The translations under genes were made by a program, and so were the position numbers. Below the pieces are notes generated by a model that was not told the DNA's origin, ran no database searches, and worked only from the letters and a program-made list of their open reading frames with translations. A stretch of 64,000 nucleotides of DNA from Phoenix dactylifera (taxonomy: Eukaryota > Streptophyta > Magnoliopsida > Arecales > Arecaceae): assembly GCF_009389715.1 (NCBI RefSeq), contig NW_024067820.1, positions 124,001 through 188,000 on the forward strand. Direction: 5' to 3'. Shown here in pieces: positions 1 through 12,400 of the stretch (the first letter of the stretch is position 1; each line of letters opens with the position of its first letter).

Positions 1-792
1 CACAAACAGGGAACGAAAATCAAAACAAGAAAAACACCTAGGAAGAAGAAGGAAGAAGAAGAAGAAGAAGAAAAAGGGGAAGAAAAATAAGAAGGGGAAG
101 AAAGGAAGAAGGGAGGGTGGCTGGTGGTTCCGATCGGCCTTCGGCGGCCGACCGTGGCCCTCGGCGGTGGCGCTCGGCCAGCCGCCGTCGGCCACGCCGC
201 TGTCACGAACAGCGCGGAAGAAAAGAAGAAAAGAAGAAGGAGAGGAAGAAAGGGAGGGAAGAGAGAGGCCGGGGCTGGAAAGCCCGGCCCCCCGTTCGTC
301 CACCTCCGGCCGAACTCGTTTCGGCCCGGATTGACCCCGGCCGGCCACCGTCGGCCGGCCGAATCTCACAAAAACTTCTCCGAAATAGGGGAAGTGAAAC
401 TGATTAACATACCTTCATTCCTCTCCCCTTAAATCCATAAAAAGGTAGTAAATAGGTTGTCTTTCTCACCTCCGGTCGTCGACGAGTGGATTCCCGGCGG
501 CGACGGTGGCTCCGGTGACGACGGTGGCTCCGGCGATCCTCTCAAAAAGAGGGAAAAAGAAGAGGAGAAAAGATTCAAATTTTAGAGGGATGGGGGCTCC
601 TCCGAGAGTTCTCAAACTCCCTTTAACGAAGAGAGAGGGAGGGGAGAGGGGTGCGGGGAGGTTTCGCTGGCCGTTCGGCCGGCGTGGTGATCGTGGGGAT
701 GACCACGATGATGAAACTGAAGTCGGCACCCATTGCTGACTTCAGTTCGTTGGGCCCAAGGACGGGCCCAACACAAATTTCAGGTCTTTACA
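1..792 (-). mobile_element. Ty3/gypsy LTR, truncated by window edge (solo or remnant LTR)
   Basis: This stretch is closely similar, in the same order and direction, to 62465-63268, the end of the complete LTR near the right edge. Both have a GAA-rich tract, the GC-rich block around the GGCGGCCGACCGTGGCCCTC motif, a second block with GGCCGTTCGGCCGGCGTGGT, and the ending CTTCAGTTCNTTGGGCCCAA...CTTTACA or CCTTACA. No polypurine tract or pol sequence follows position 792, unlike at 63269, so this is probably a solo LTR or a remnant. The rest of the LTR would lie left of the window. Short GC-rich ORFs here have no independent support. Strand is given by analogy with the right-hand element. Confidence 0.75.
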
Positions 793-2272
793 TATATATT
801 ACTCATCAATGTAGCACTGTCCTATATTTCTTGACTACTCCCACCCTTTAGGAGAAAAAAAGAAAAAAAAAAAAACTTTAGTTTCTTTTGTACTGACTTG
901 AGCTATAGGAAAGATTTCCAGGAATGCTTGTCCAAGCAAGACTTTTGATGCTGGCTACTTGAGTTGACACTGGCATTCTGTTCAAAAGATGGGAGAGGGT
1001 TCCCACAAAGGCAAGAATTGCGTAAACTCTAGATCTCAACCACTATCTTATTGTCAGGAAGATCAAGGAAGAGCATTTAGCTGTTATTGTTGAAGGTGTA
1101 CTGGGTGCTCCTAAAGTTGCAGAATTGTCGTCCTAGATGCTGGTTTAAATCTTCAGGCTGAGTCATGCCAGTGTCCAAGAGGTCCCCAAACCAAGTATTT
1201 TGACACCCCTATCTCCTGCTTCCCCTAGCTAACTGTCACCCAGTTAGCTATGTTGGCTTGGCGCTGATGTGGTGGTGGATGAGTTTAAAGATGTTACTTC
1301 CTTCAAAGAAGAAGAAGAAGAAGGAGCGGAATCTAAATCAGTCATGAATATGTATCTAGTTTCAAGGCACGCAACTAGTCTTTAAAAGACTAATTTTGAA
1401 CCACAAAAATTACCTGGTTCTTTAAGCATATGATTAGATACCAAATTATGTCATATTTGAACTTTTAGTTTCTTTTGTCTCTGAGCAGAAAAAAAGAATT
1501 GGCAAGTTGGGAATGTGTGCATGTATGACTTTAAATTGAACAGCCTAGAGTGAGGCTGTTCTAAGGATTTATAGAATTTTTAACTAGTTATAATACTTTC
1601 TTGGTTGATTTTGATTTTCCTAGACTGCTTGGGGATCCTAGACTGCTTCCTACTTTTACTTTCTGCTTCTTATTTCTTCCTCATCTGATATTTTTAACCC
1701 CTTCAACTTTCAGCCCCACTCTATTTACGGGGCTATGCCCATTTGTTATTTCCAATAGTTGATTTTTTGGGGGAGTTTGTGTTTGGAAATTCTATGGACC
1801 TGAATTTAATGCTGAAGGTTACATTTTAGTAGGCCAAGCATGGGCTTGCTTCATGAATTGAAATATGCATGCATCAAAATAAGCTAAAGATGATATATTG
1901 TTTGTGTAAAAATGGGTTTGCAATGCTGCCTTAATTTATAGGAATATGTGTATGTGGTATCTCTTGTACTTTTCTATTCCTAACTTCATGACTTGGTAAA
2001 TTTTTTTGTGGGAGTGCTTTTCATTTAGAGAACTCTACATGAAAGAAGGCCTTGTAAATGGTTGATCTAGTTAATGAAGGAATTGAAGAGAAGATATTCA
2101 TTGCCCAAAAGATGTTGCATGTCTGTGATGCTGTTGATTTAGACCAAGCAACTCTAAGCTATATGCAAGTGTAACATAAGTTGAATTGTATCATAAGCGT
2201 TTGCCAATTTTTTCTTATATGACAATAATAACATAAAGTTATTTCTTGTTGTGGAAACTGTTCATTTGTCAG
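793..2272. other. Non-coding stretch upstream of first recognised PHS1 exon
   Basis: No conserved coding segment was recognised. A short open stretch starting with ATG near 2059 shows no family resemblance. The region is most simply read as part of the intron preceding the exon at 2273, because that exon begins in mid-codon after a TTTGTCAG acceptor. The LTR at 1-792 would then sit in the same intron, with exon 1 outside the window. Confidence 0.45.
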
Positions 2273-5200
2273 TGCTGGAGGACCAGACTTACAAGAACCA
2301 GATGGTGCTATAATTAATACACCAGCAGATGACCAGCCTCCAGAAATGAGTTTGTGGGAAAGGCTTGGAAGTGCTGCTATGTTAGACATTGAATCAAGTG
2401 CTTTCTCGTGGAATGATCTATCATCACTGCACCATACAGAACATACTAGTAGCACTGACCACTCTGAAGATGAAATGAATAAAGCTCTAGAGGTATTTTG
2501 TTGTTACCCTTGTCTGTATGAGGCCATTGTTTTGTCTAATTAGCAGTATTTTGCCAACAATCAGCATCTGTTATGCAGAAAGGTTTTGAAAAAAAATTGA
2601 AGCTCAATTTACAGAACCACTATCTATTAGGCAATTGTTAGTGGTTGATCTTTGTCAGAGGTAATGGCATTCAGGAGGGATTGAAATATTGTCATAAAGT
2701 CAATCCACATTGATGGGATGGGTTTGTTGGTTACACTTTAATATGGGCAAGTATTCTATGCATATAGTTCTTCTACAGTGATATTATACATGCTCTAGTT
2801 TTATTCAAGTTCTCGTAAATAATATGTTTAAATCGAGAATATACTGCTGTTGTCGGGAAGTTCAAATTGACTTCAATTGGATACCAATAACCATGTGTTT
2901 GGATATGTTGGATATACATTAGATGCAAGGACCTCTGTCGCCTTTTGATGATTTAATTACTATAATTTTGATTTTTTTTCTTGAAGCTTAAATTTCAAAC
3001 AATTACTGGATGATGGACTCACATGCATTATTTTCCAAATGCTATTGTATTTCGTTTAGTGCTTAATGGAAATATTGCTGCGGAAAATTAATGATGAAAT
3101 TTCTGTCTAGCTGATTATAACATATTTGCACCTTAGAGCCAGGGCAGGAAATTGCTGTAAGTTGGGTTTTCTAGTAACCTGCCTTTTTGAATGGTCATCC
3201 TTCACTTTTTTCTGATTTGAGTGTCACTTCATGGGCTATAGGTTTTCTAGTAATTTCTATCCTAATCTGCCTGATACAGGTTACTGTGAATTCTGGGGGT
3301 GTTGTATTCTTTGCTTTGTTTAACACTTCAGATAATGATGATCTATTACCAAAGGAAGCAGCAGCAGTAATTAAGTTTGCATCTTCAAGAATGGCCACAC
3401 AATCAGAACGTTTGGGATATGAATTTGCAAAATGGCTTGGAGTGCGAACACCTCAAGTGAGAGCTTAATCCATCAATTATAGTCACTCTGTTGTTTCAAT
3501 AAACTGTAGATTGTATCTTGATCACTGTTACAATGGATGTAGGCTAGAGTAATTCATAATTCTAGCCCTGAATGGCAACGGATCAAGGACGCTGCAGAAA
3601 AAGCACGTGATGCGGCCGTTTTAGTTGGAGATGAAGTAGGTGAAATGACATGTTCAGAGTTGTTTGAAGCTCTTGAATTGAGTCGATGTCTTTTCCTAAT
3701 GAAGTAAGAACACCATCTGCTGTTGTAGTTAGTTTGTACTTTTATGATATCTTTTTCATCCTTTTTTTTTTTTTTGGTTTTGGGATTTGTCTCAGTTATG
3801 TTCATGGCTCACCTCTGCTTGAGAGTCCAAATGCATTTAATTCACGGGAAGCTGCTGAAAATACTGCTGCAGCCCTCGGTAGGGTCTTGATGCTGGATCT
3901 TATTCTTAGGAATGAGGATAGACTCCCTTGTCGCCAGCTTTGGTGGCGTGGCAATCCTGCAAATCTGTTAATTGCAGATAAAGTAGCCTCTGTGAACATG
4001 GATGCATGGGAGGAAACCAATGGTTCTGCTGCGAGAAGTTACCAGCCACTGATCCTTAAGGCTCTCCAGAAAGAGAGGAGATCAAACTCTGCAAATGGAA
4101 GATTAGGTCCCCGAAACTCTGATCTTTTATCCCTGAACTCTGATACATTTAATGATGTTGGCCACAAATCCATGAAGAAACAAGCAGCGGATGAGAACAA
4201 ATATGGTGATTTCCATATCGTGGCAATTGACTCCGGGGTTCCCCGCCGACCACCTGCAGGAAAACGAGCAAAAGATCAAGAACGATATCCAAAGGTTGTT
4301 GAGCTCATGCTTAATAATTCAGATTTCTCTTCCAACCTATTGTATGAAATCACTGGAGGCAAACTGGGGTTCCCTGGCCCTGAAGAGTCAGTTGCAACAA
4401 CTGATTATTGTTCTTCTCTATCTGATACTGACATCACAGCAGTTGTGCATGAGTTTCGAGGGGGGTTTCGTGCAGCTCTCAGGGACCTGCAGGGTTTCCA
4501 TGTATTTCTCCTCACTCTTTACCAGAAGCTGGATGGTCTCTTGCGAGTCTTTCTGTCAATAATCAGTAAGAGCTCTGGAGACATTGAGAAGGATGATTTA
4601 GACTCACCATTACGATCAGCTGGATTCAGTTTTAGTACTCCTCTCTCTACAAGTAAGCAACATGCTTCAAATGAAACACCTGTGGATTCAAGTGATTCTG
4701 ATATGCATAAATGTACATCAAAAACTTCGTCTCCTGGAGGTCGAGGAAGTCCTGATTCCATTTCTTCCATTTCACGGGATAATTGGAATGGTAGGCATTT
4801 TAAAGGTAGCGGGGATACTTCTCGAAGTCTTCGGTTGACAATGAAGCTTCGTGACTTCAACAAATCTGCCAAGGTTAGAAATTATATGAAAACATCTTTT
4901 ACAAGCATTGATGGTAATGTCTAAAATAATTTTTTCATCCATGTGATCAGTTAACCTGCAGTGGATTCTTTAGCTTTACTTGGATTCCCTTGTTATCAAA
5001 TTTTGACCAGAACTAGGAACTTAAAATTGACTTAGTGAGGTCGCTTAGGGTACTATTTTCAACCCTCGATAAATTATTTGTTTGTCAAATTTGTTTCCTT
5101 CCTCCGGTCACTTGTTCCCTCTTTTCCTATTTCAACAATTTGCACCATTGTGGATTTTTTCCTTTTATGCACCATTATACGCATTGTAGATATTTGTAGG

Positions 5201-6338
5201 TCTTTTGTGGGCCTATGGAATTAGTAGCTAGCTTCGAGCTGATTGCTGATATCCTTTTAGTACTTTCAAGGACATTTAGGAGTTGTACTTTGCCCTGAAC
5301 AACTTTTTAATAATTCTAACATTCTATGCCCAGACTTTGTCTGCTGAAAGTATTTTCCTACTTAACATAAATTTTTTTACTGTGATTCCTTTTTCAGTTA
5401 CCGACAACTTTTTTATAATTTTAACATTTTATATCTATATTTTGTTTGCTGACCACATGCTACTATCTTAATGTAAGTTCCTTTCTGATATACTTTTCTT
5501 GTTACAGGTTGATGCTGAATTGAACAAGGAGGTGGAACAGTGGAATGAAATGCTTAGAGAAGATGTTGTTAAACTGTGCCAGGAAAACAACTTTAATACA
5601 GGGTTTTTTGAGGGGAATGATCCCAACATTGTTGTCGATGCTTATGAGTTCAAGGTAGTTTTTAGCAGTTTGTGCCACCAGGTCATTTCGAGAAATTTAT
5701 TATCGTTAATTTTTTGCAGGTTCGACTTGAACATATCCTTGAGAGGATAGCATTGATCTCTGATGCTGCAAATACAGAGCGGCCATCTAATGTTACAGGC
5801 AGCCTGTTTATTGGTGGTGCTTTGGCTGCAAGGTCTGTGTACACCCTTCAGTGCTTGGGCATCACGCATATATTGTGCCTATGTTCAAATGAAATTGGAC
5901 AATCGGATTCTCAGTATCCTGACCTTTTCGAGTATGAGAACTTCTCGGTAAGTGCCTTTTCCTTTCTTACTAGTGATTCCTTTTGATGTCTTAAAAACTT
6001 AGATAACCTAAGTGGAATGACGGTAAGAAGAAAATGTAACTAAAGTACATAAAATAATGTGGCAATGCTATGCACGTTATCTAGTTTCTCCTTATTTTTT
6101 GATAATAGCTTCAGTTTCAAAGAATGTGGTGGAAGTTTGTTGTTGGTACACTATATAGGGTTTCCTATCAGTTGAACTTTATTGGCCTCAATGTCATTGT
6201 TAATCTAATTTATTTTATAATTCTTTTTCTTTGATTCATGATCACACTTAAAGAAAATTAAGTCAAGAAAATGCTATTTATTGTCTGCTTAGCTGTAACA
6301 ATCTACTCTGTAACTTGGATATATACATACATGCACAT

Positions 6339-6407
<69 letters not shown>

Positions 6408-9400
6408 GCATGTACATATACACGTATATATATACGTATGTATATGTGTATACATATATATATATATCCATATGTATACATATATATATATACATATACA
6501 TATGTATGTATATATATATATACATATACATATGTATGTATATACATATGTATATATATAGATATACATATATATATATACATATGTATATACGTACATA
6601 TGTATATACGTACATATGTATATACGTACATATGTATATACGTACATATGTATATACATACATATATATATATATATATGCATATACATATGTATACCAA
6701 AATATCCTTCGGATTTCGGAAAGGGTTAAGTCCCGGACTTCAACAAGACTCAAGTCCAGAAAATCTCTCACCTATAAAAGGGGATGGGAGGCTCATTTGT
6801 AAGGCATCTGCAGATCAGCAGCCTTCACTCTCTCCCTCCTACTCTTCCACTGCCCTTCACTTCCCTTCCACTGTCTCCATCTTATTCTCTCCTCTCGTCA
6901 AACACTCTCCCACACTTCCACTTCCACACCCACTCACACTTCCACTTCCACATCCACATCCACTCCCACTTCCGCTACCACATCCAACTCCACTTACCTC
7001 TCAGCCTTCCATCCACTTCCTCTCTCTCGGACCCATCTTCTCCAGAACCAGACTACTCTTTAGAGTGAAGTTTATGTACTTAAAGTAAGGTGTATGTAAT
7101 CTTTCCTGCTGGTGTGTATAAGGTAACCTTTACTGTAGATGTCGCTTTAGCTTTTTACTGTGGACATCTGGAGAATCTTTACTGTAGATGTCACTTCAGT
7201 CCTTTTACTGTGGACAACCTTTACTGTAGGAATTTTTTACTAAAGTCTTCTGAAGCCATTGTTTTGAATGTCTCAGGAGGTTTTCTCCTGATCATCTTGA
7301 TGAGTTTTTTTTTTTCTTTTTTTTTTTGTATACTTGAAGATGATCAATGTACTCAAGATGCTGGGCAAAGAGGCAGTCTTTGATATCATTGTCTACTTGG
7401 GCAAGACACTTCCTGATGTTTTTTTGAATTAGTAGTTCATACTGGACTTCTTCTAGATAGTTGTTGACGTTTAACAAGGGTCCCATGAACTTTCTTTGGT
7501 CTGAACATTTGCTGCTAACTAGGTGGTTACCCAGATCCTGCTATCTAACCAATACCTCTGATCTTCCAGTTCTTTTGCTTTATAATATACTGCTATATAG
7601 GAAGAGATTTTGTACTTCTTGAGGTCAAACGTTTCAAAGGCTTTTCAGAGGTCCTTTTCCTCTATTATATTTTTGATATCTTCTCCATGGCCGAGTAATG
7701 TGATGTGGTAGATCTGATAAGGGTGCCTTACTTCAGCTATCTCCTTTTCTTCTATCCCACTGTAGATTTCTACTTTTAAGAAATCTTCATCTTTTTTTAC
7801 TTCATATAGCAGGGTAGCTACTATTGCAACAAATATCTGAAAGGTAGCACAACAATCTACTAAAATCAATCTAACCAGCCCTTTATACATTGCTCTGATC
7901 TTGTTCTTGTTTATGTAATCTTCCCTACTGGTGTGTATAAGGGAACTCTTGTAAATATCTCTTTATTTTAATGATAGTTATTATGTGAATATTTATGTTG
8001 TTCATATGTTTCTCTTCTGATCTAAAGCCAAAGACTGATCTGGTATAAAATACTGTAGCAAAACACTATAGTATTACTATAACAGTACTGTAGCATGGCA
8101 AATTATTCTAATAGTATTATCTCCGGATTATACTGTAACTATCAGTTAATCCATATTGAACTGTAACATGCAGTCAATCTATCTAGAATAATTATAAATG
8201 CTTGTGTTTCATAATATGCTCATCATCCGCTTAACTTCTTAAACTTATAATTAAGTGTTCAGCAAATAGTTAGGTGTTTTATCCTAGGTTTGAGCTGTCT
8301 GGTATATTCTAGGTGCGGGCAGTTTTTAACTAATAAGAATGATGTCTTAATACAGGTTTTTCCTATACAGACATGGATCTCTGGGATTTTGAAACTTACC
8401 CTAAGTTCTCCACCATTGGCTGTGTGAATTTTATGGGTTGATTTCTCAAAGTATCTGGAAGGGATCAGTCCTTTTCTGATAAAGTTTACATCAGCTCCCG
8501 AGTCTATTAAAGTCTGTGTTTGAACTTAAATCCTTTCTTAATTTTGTATTGGATTTTACAGTACCATTTTTGTTTCATGAACCTTTCTATGGAGCTTGTA
8601 AACTCTAAAGATTCTTCATGCACCAAGGTGTTTTGATCTAGTTTTAAGACCTGTTCTTGGTCTTCATCCATTCTTTCCTCTAATTCTTTGGTTTCCAAAA
8701 ATTCTACCTTTTTTTAAATAGTTGTATTTCTCTTTTCATCAGGTTTTGTTCTCTTAATAAATCTTCTAGACTCATTTTCTTAGTGCTTTGTTTAGACTTC
8801 CTTAACATCTGGAAGACTATATCAAAAGAATTGAAATCATGCCTCTTTTCAGAATTTTGGAGGGACTTTGACTCTTGTCCCTTTGTCATGGCGAAGAACT
8901 TGGTGAGCTGATTCTTTTGCTCCTCCAGGTCTTTCAGAGAATCGATCATGTTTATAATAAATTGTTCTTCATCAGTTAATACCATTGATTCATTATCACT
9001 GGATTGATATTCGTTGTAATATTCATTACAGCACGAATAGCTTTCAATTTCTTTTTCCCCATCAGTATCTAGGTTTAGACTATTGACGAGGTTTTCTGAC
9101 TTTTTATTTAGTGATGGGCATCGGGCCGGCCCGGCCCAGGCCCACCGGGCCACGGACTAAACGGGCCGTGCCCAGCACGGCCCGCTCAGCGAACAACGCA
9201 AGCCCGGCCCGGCCCCAGGCCCGTGGATTGGCGGGCCGGGCCGGGCACGGCACGAGACGGGCCGGGCCGGGCACGGCACGAGACGGGCCGGGCACGGCAC
9301 GAGACGGGCCGGGCCTGGCACGGCCCGTCTGGAGGGGGGAGAAAATAGCCATTTCCAACGGCTATTTTTGGTTTTTTCCCAAAATACCCCTCCCAACAGT

Positions 9401-12400
9401 CCAAAAACGGCTAATTTGAGGGATATTTTGGGAAAAAAATTTTCTGGCTCGCGGGCCGTGCCGGGCCCAGGCCCTTATGGGCCGTGCCGGGCTGGCCCGC
9501 GGGCCGTGCCAGCCCAGGCCCTTATGGGCCGTGCCGGGCTTGGCCCGCGGGCCAGAAAATGGTAGCCCGGCCCCCTTTGATGGGCCGTGCCAGGCACGGC
9601 CCGTTACTGTAGCAAGCGGGCCGTGCCAGGCACGGCCCGCTTCGTGCCGGGCCATGGGCGGCCCGGCCCAGCGCCCATCTCTATATTTATTTATCACATC
9701 AAGACTGTTGCCTTCAGCAATCTCTTGAATTTTCCTCTTGAAATCCCTTTTATTGCATTTGTTTGCATAATGTCCTATTTATTTGCATTTGTAGCAGCAT
9801 GTTGGAGGTTTCGGTGGAGCTTTTAACCTTTTCTTTTCTCCTTTTCCATGTAATTTCTCACCCCTTCTTCTGAGATTTTTCCATGTCCTTTTATCATGAT
9901 ACTTCTTTTTATATTCTTTTCACTTTTTTCTTTTCTTTTGATGAGGCTTATCTAGTTGGAATCCAAATTGATAGTAGAAATCACCTAATTCCTTTCTTCC
10001 TATTAATTTCTGCCTTTTCAGTTGATCCGAATCTTTAAGTCATTGCACAATTCGGCCCCAACTCTTTGAATTTTCTAGGTTGTTTTGCCCATGTCTATCT
10101 GACTATAATTTATACTTTCTTCTCCCTCATTTCTTAGATGAGTCCTAACCTTTTCCGCAAATAAGGGTGGAAGTCCTGAGATAAATTTTTCTTTTCAGTA
10201 TTTCTAATTTGGATCTGAAAGTAGGTACAACTTGGACAAGAAGGTGTCTTTGTACCAACTAAAGTCTGACATATTTTGCATTTGAGATTAATTAACTGTT
10301 CTCTAAGCTTGTCATATATATCTTGGTAATCTCCTACAAAATGGTATATAATATTTAATATTAATATAACGACGACATCTGACGATTGTTCAGACAAATA
10401 ATTGCCGTCATGATCTCTCTTAACATAATTCAGAATTTTCTGCCTCTATTGTTCAGTGAGATAATTATCCCACCAGCCTCTCAGTTGTCCCGAAACGGCT
10501 GCCACTACCATTTGAGCCGTACCCTTTTCCGAATTTTCATGGACCTTACAGGCATTAGAGTACATGATCATTTGATGATGCATGGTGAAGATCAGATATT
10601 TTGTAAGTCCATCAAGATTCCATACGACCAGGCTCCTTCCATCAACCTGGACTGCAACTGCAATATCAACTGTTTCTTCGATTTGCAGGTCTGCATGTGT
10701 AGGTCTAGGATAATAATTTTTTTATTCTAGAGGCCTGAACTATTTATTTATAGTCTGAGATTTTTTTTATCTCATCATCTTCTATGGGATTTTCTAGCGA
10801 TTCATCTTCTCTTTCTTCTGAAGAAGTATCCTTTTCAGAGTTTTTTTTCTTCAGATAAATAATTTATTGTATCTTTCATTTTAAGAGAAGGCATCCTTAT
10901 GGATAATTCATTAATCAGTTCCTCTAATAAGAGTGGTCCTAGTTTGACTCCTACATCCAACTTATAGGAAGTAAACATTAGGGCGACATTTTTTGAAGAT
11001 GTTTTACTATTGTTTTGGGTAGCTTAACTTGATTTAGTTGAGATACCCTTTTACTTTTAGGAACCTTATGGACTACCTTGTCTGCATCTCCCTTTTTCTC
11101 CAGAAGGATTGTTTCAATTCTTTCTGTCTGCTTTCCTATCGATTTGAGAGCTATATTTGTGAAGCTTTGTTGCTCCACAATTTGCTCCAGATGCTCGACT
11201 TTGGTATTTTCATTTAGTCCTTTGGTGAATACTTTTAAATAAAAAAAAAAGGGACCAGCACGTACTCCTCCTTCTGCTTATATGGTTTCGAAGGGTGGAT
11301 GTACTGACTGCACTTCAGCTCCCCTAGCAGTCTTCCATGTGTTTGAAAGACACTTGATTACGGCTACCTGTAGATCTGGTCTACAGCTCTCAAGCCCATC
11401 CAAGTATTCGTTTTTGTACCAGTCAAAGAAAAAAATATTTCTTTCTTCTGCCTTCATTTGACTGTAGTACAATTCTCTGATGAAGCTTCGTTTTGCTTCA
11501 TCATAGCTTTTGAAGAACCATTCCCTCTTTTCTTTGTTGGCCTTAGAGTTAAAGTCCTTCCTTAATAATTCTTCATCAATTTGGAATTCTTCTAACTCAA
11601 TGACATTTACTTCGAATTCTGAGATTGAGGGTTCATAGCTTTCTACATAGGCAGCGTAGGCAATATTGGAGGGTTTTAAATGACCCTTTTTCTTTATCTG
11701 TCATTGATACTGACAAAGTAGAAAATGTTTTGTCCGAGGTAAGTTTTCTACAGGATGAGAAGGATATTTCTACATCACCATCTGACATTTCAGTTATTTT
11801 CTCGGCTTCAGTTTCCTAAGCCTTGTTAGGGTCTACCGCTTGAGTTAGCGTCCATTTCTCAGGAAGAGAGATTTCTTCCCACTTAAGCCGTTTTGGCATG
11901 ATGTAATTATTTTTAGGATTAGCCATGAATAGAGATATTGGGATGCATAAACTCTACTTCAACTCCTCTAGCTATCTTCCACGTGTTTGAAAGATATTTG
12001 ATCACCACCACTTGTAGGTCACGGAAACAGCTCTCAAGCCCCTCTAGATATTCATTTTCATACCAGTCAAAGAAGAGGATGTTTCTCCCTTTTGTCCTCA
12101 TTTAACTGTACCATATTTCTCTGATGAAGCTTCATTTTGCTTCATCATAAGTCTTGAAGAACCATTGTCTTTTTTCTATGTTGGCTTCAGATTTAAAATC
12201 TTTTCTTAATAAATATTTATCAATTTGAATTTCTTCTCATTCAATGATATTTACCTCAAAATCATAAATGGAGGACTCATAATTGTCTACATATGTGGCA
12301 TAAGCTTTGTTGGTAGGTTTAAGATGACCTTTCTCTTTATTGGTTATTGGTATTGATGAACTAGAAAATCATCCATCCAAAGTAATCCTTCTACTGAATA

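Larger units (their letters stand above)
6698..12398. mobile_element. Endogenous pararetrovirus (Caulimoviridae), rearranged and decayed
   Basis: This block sits between two microsatellites inside the PHS1 intron. On the minus strand, from high to low coordinate, it shows a duplicated polyprotein segment (11278-12361), a coat-protein-like region ending in a CCHC zinc knuckle (near 9780), an acidic stretch (8704-9108), and an aspartic protease with the IDSGAD motif (near 8460). On the plus strand at 6698-7110 is a TATA box with a leader resembling a pregenomic-RNA promoter, so pieces lie in opposite orientation. Reverse transcriptase and RNase H were not found where expected below 8330. Stops and frame breaks are frequent; this is a fossil, not a functional virus. 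Placement in Caulimoviridae (petuvirus/florendovirus-like) rests on motif order and resemblance. Confidence 0.7.

Noticed and set aside
117..851. ORFs at the left edge and their counterparts at 62404-63282
   Set aside because: They lie in LTR sequence, are low-complexity and are not conserved in frame between the two LTR copies.
2059..2175. Short ATG-initiated frame upstream of PHS1 exon 2
   Set aside because: It does not resemble the PHS1 N-terminus and stops before the exon; probably chance within an intron.
6289..6802. Long Tyr/Ile/Met-rich ORFs on both strands
   Set aside because: They are translations of the CA/TA microsatellite; open in many frames at once.
9104..9728. Ala/Pro/Gly/Arg-rich ORFs on both strands
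   Set aside because: They follow GGGCCGG subrepeats of the hAT element and have no protein-family features.
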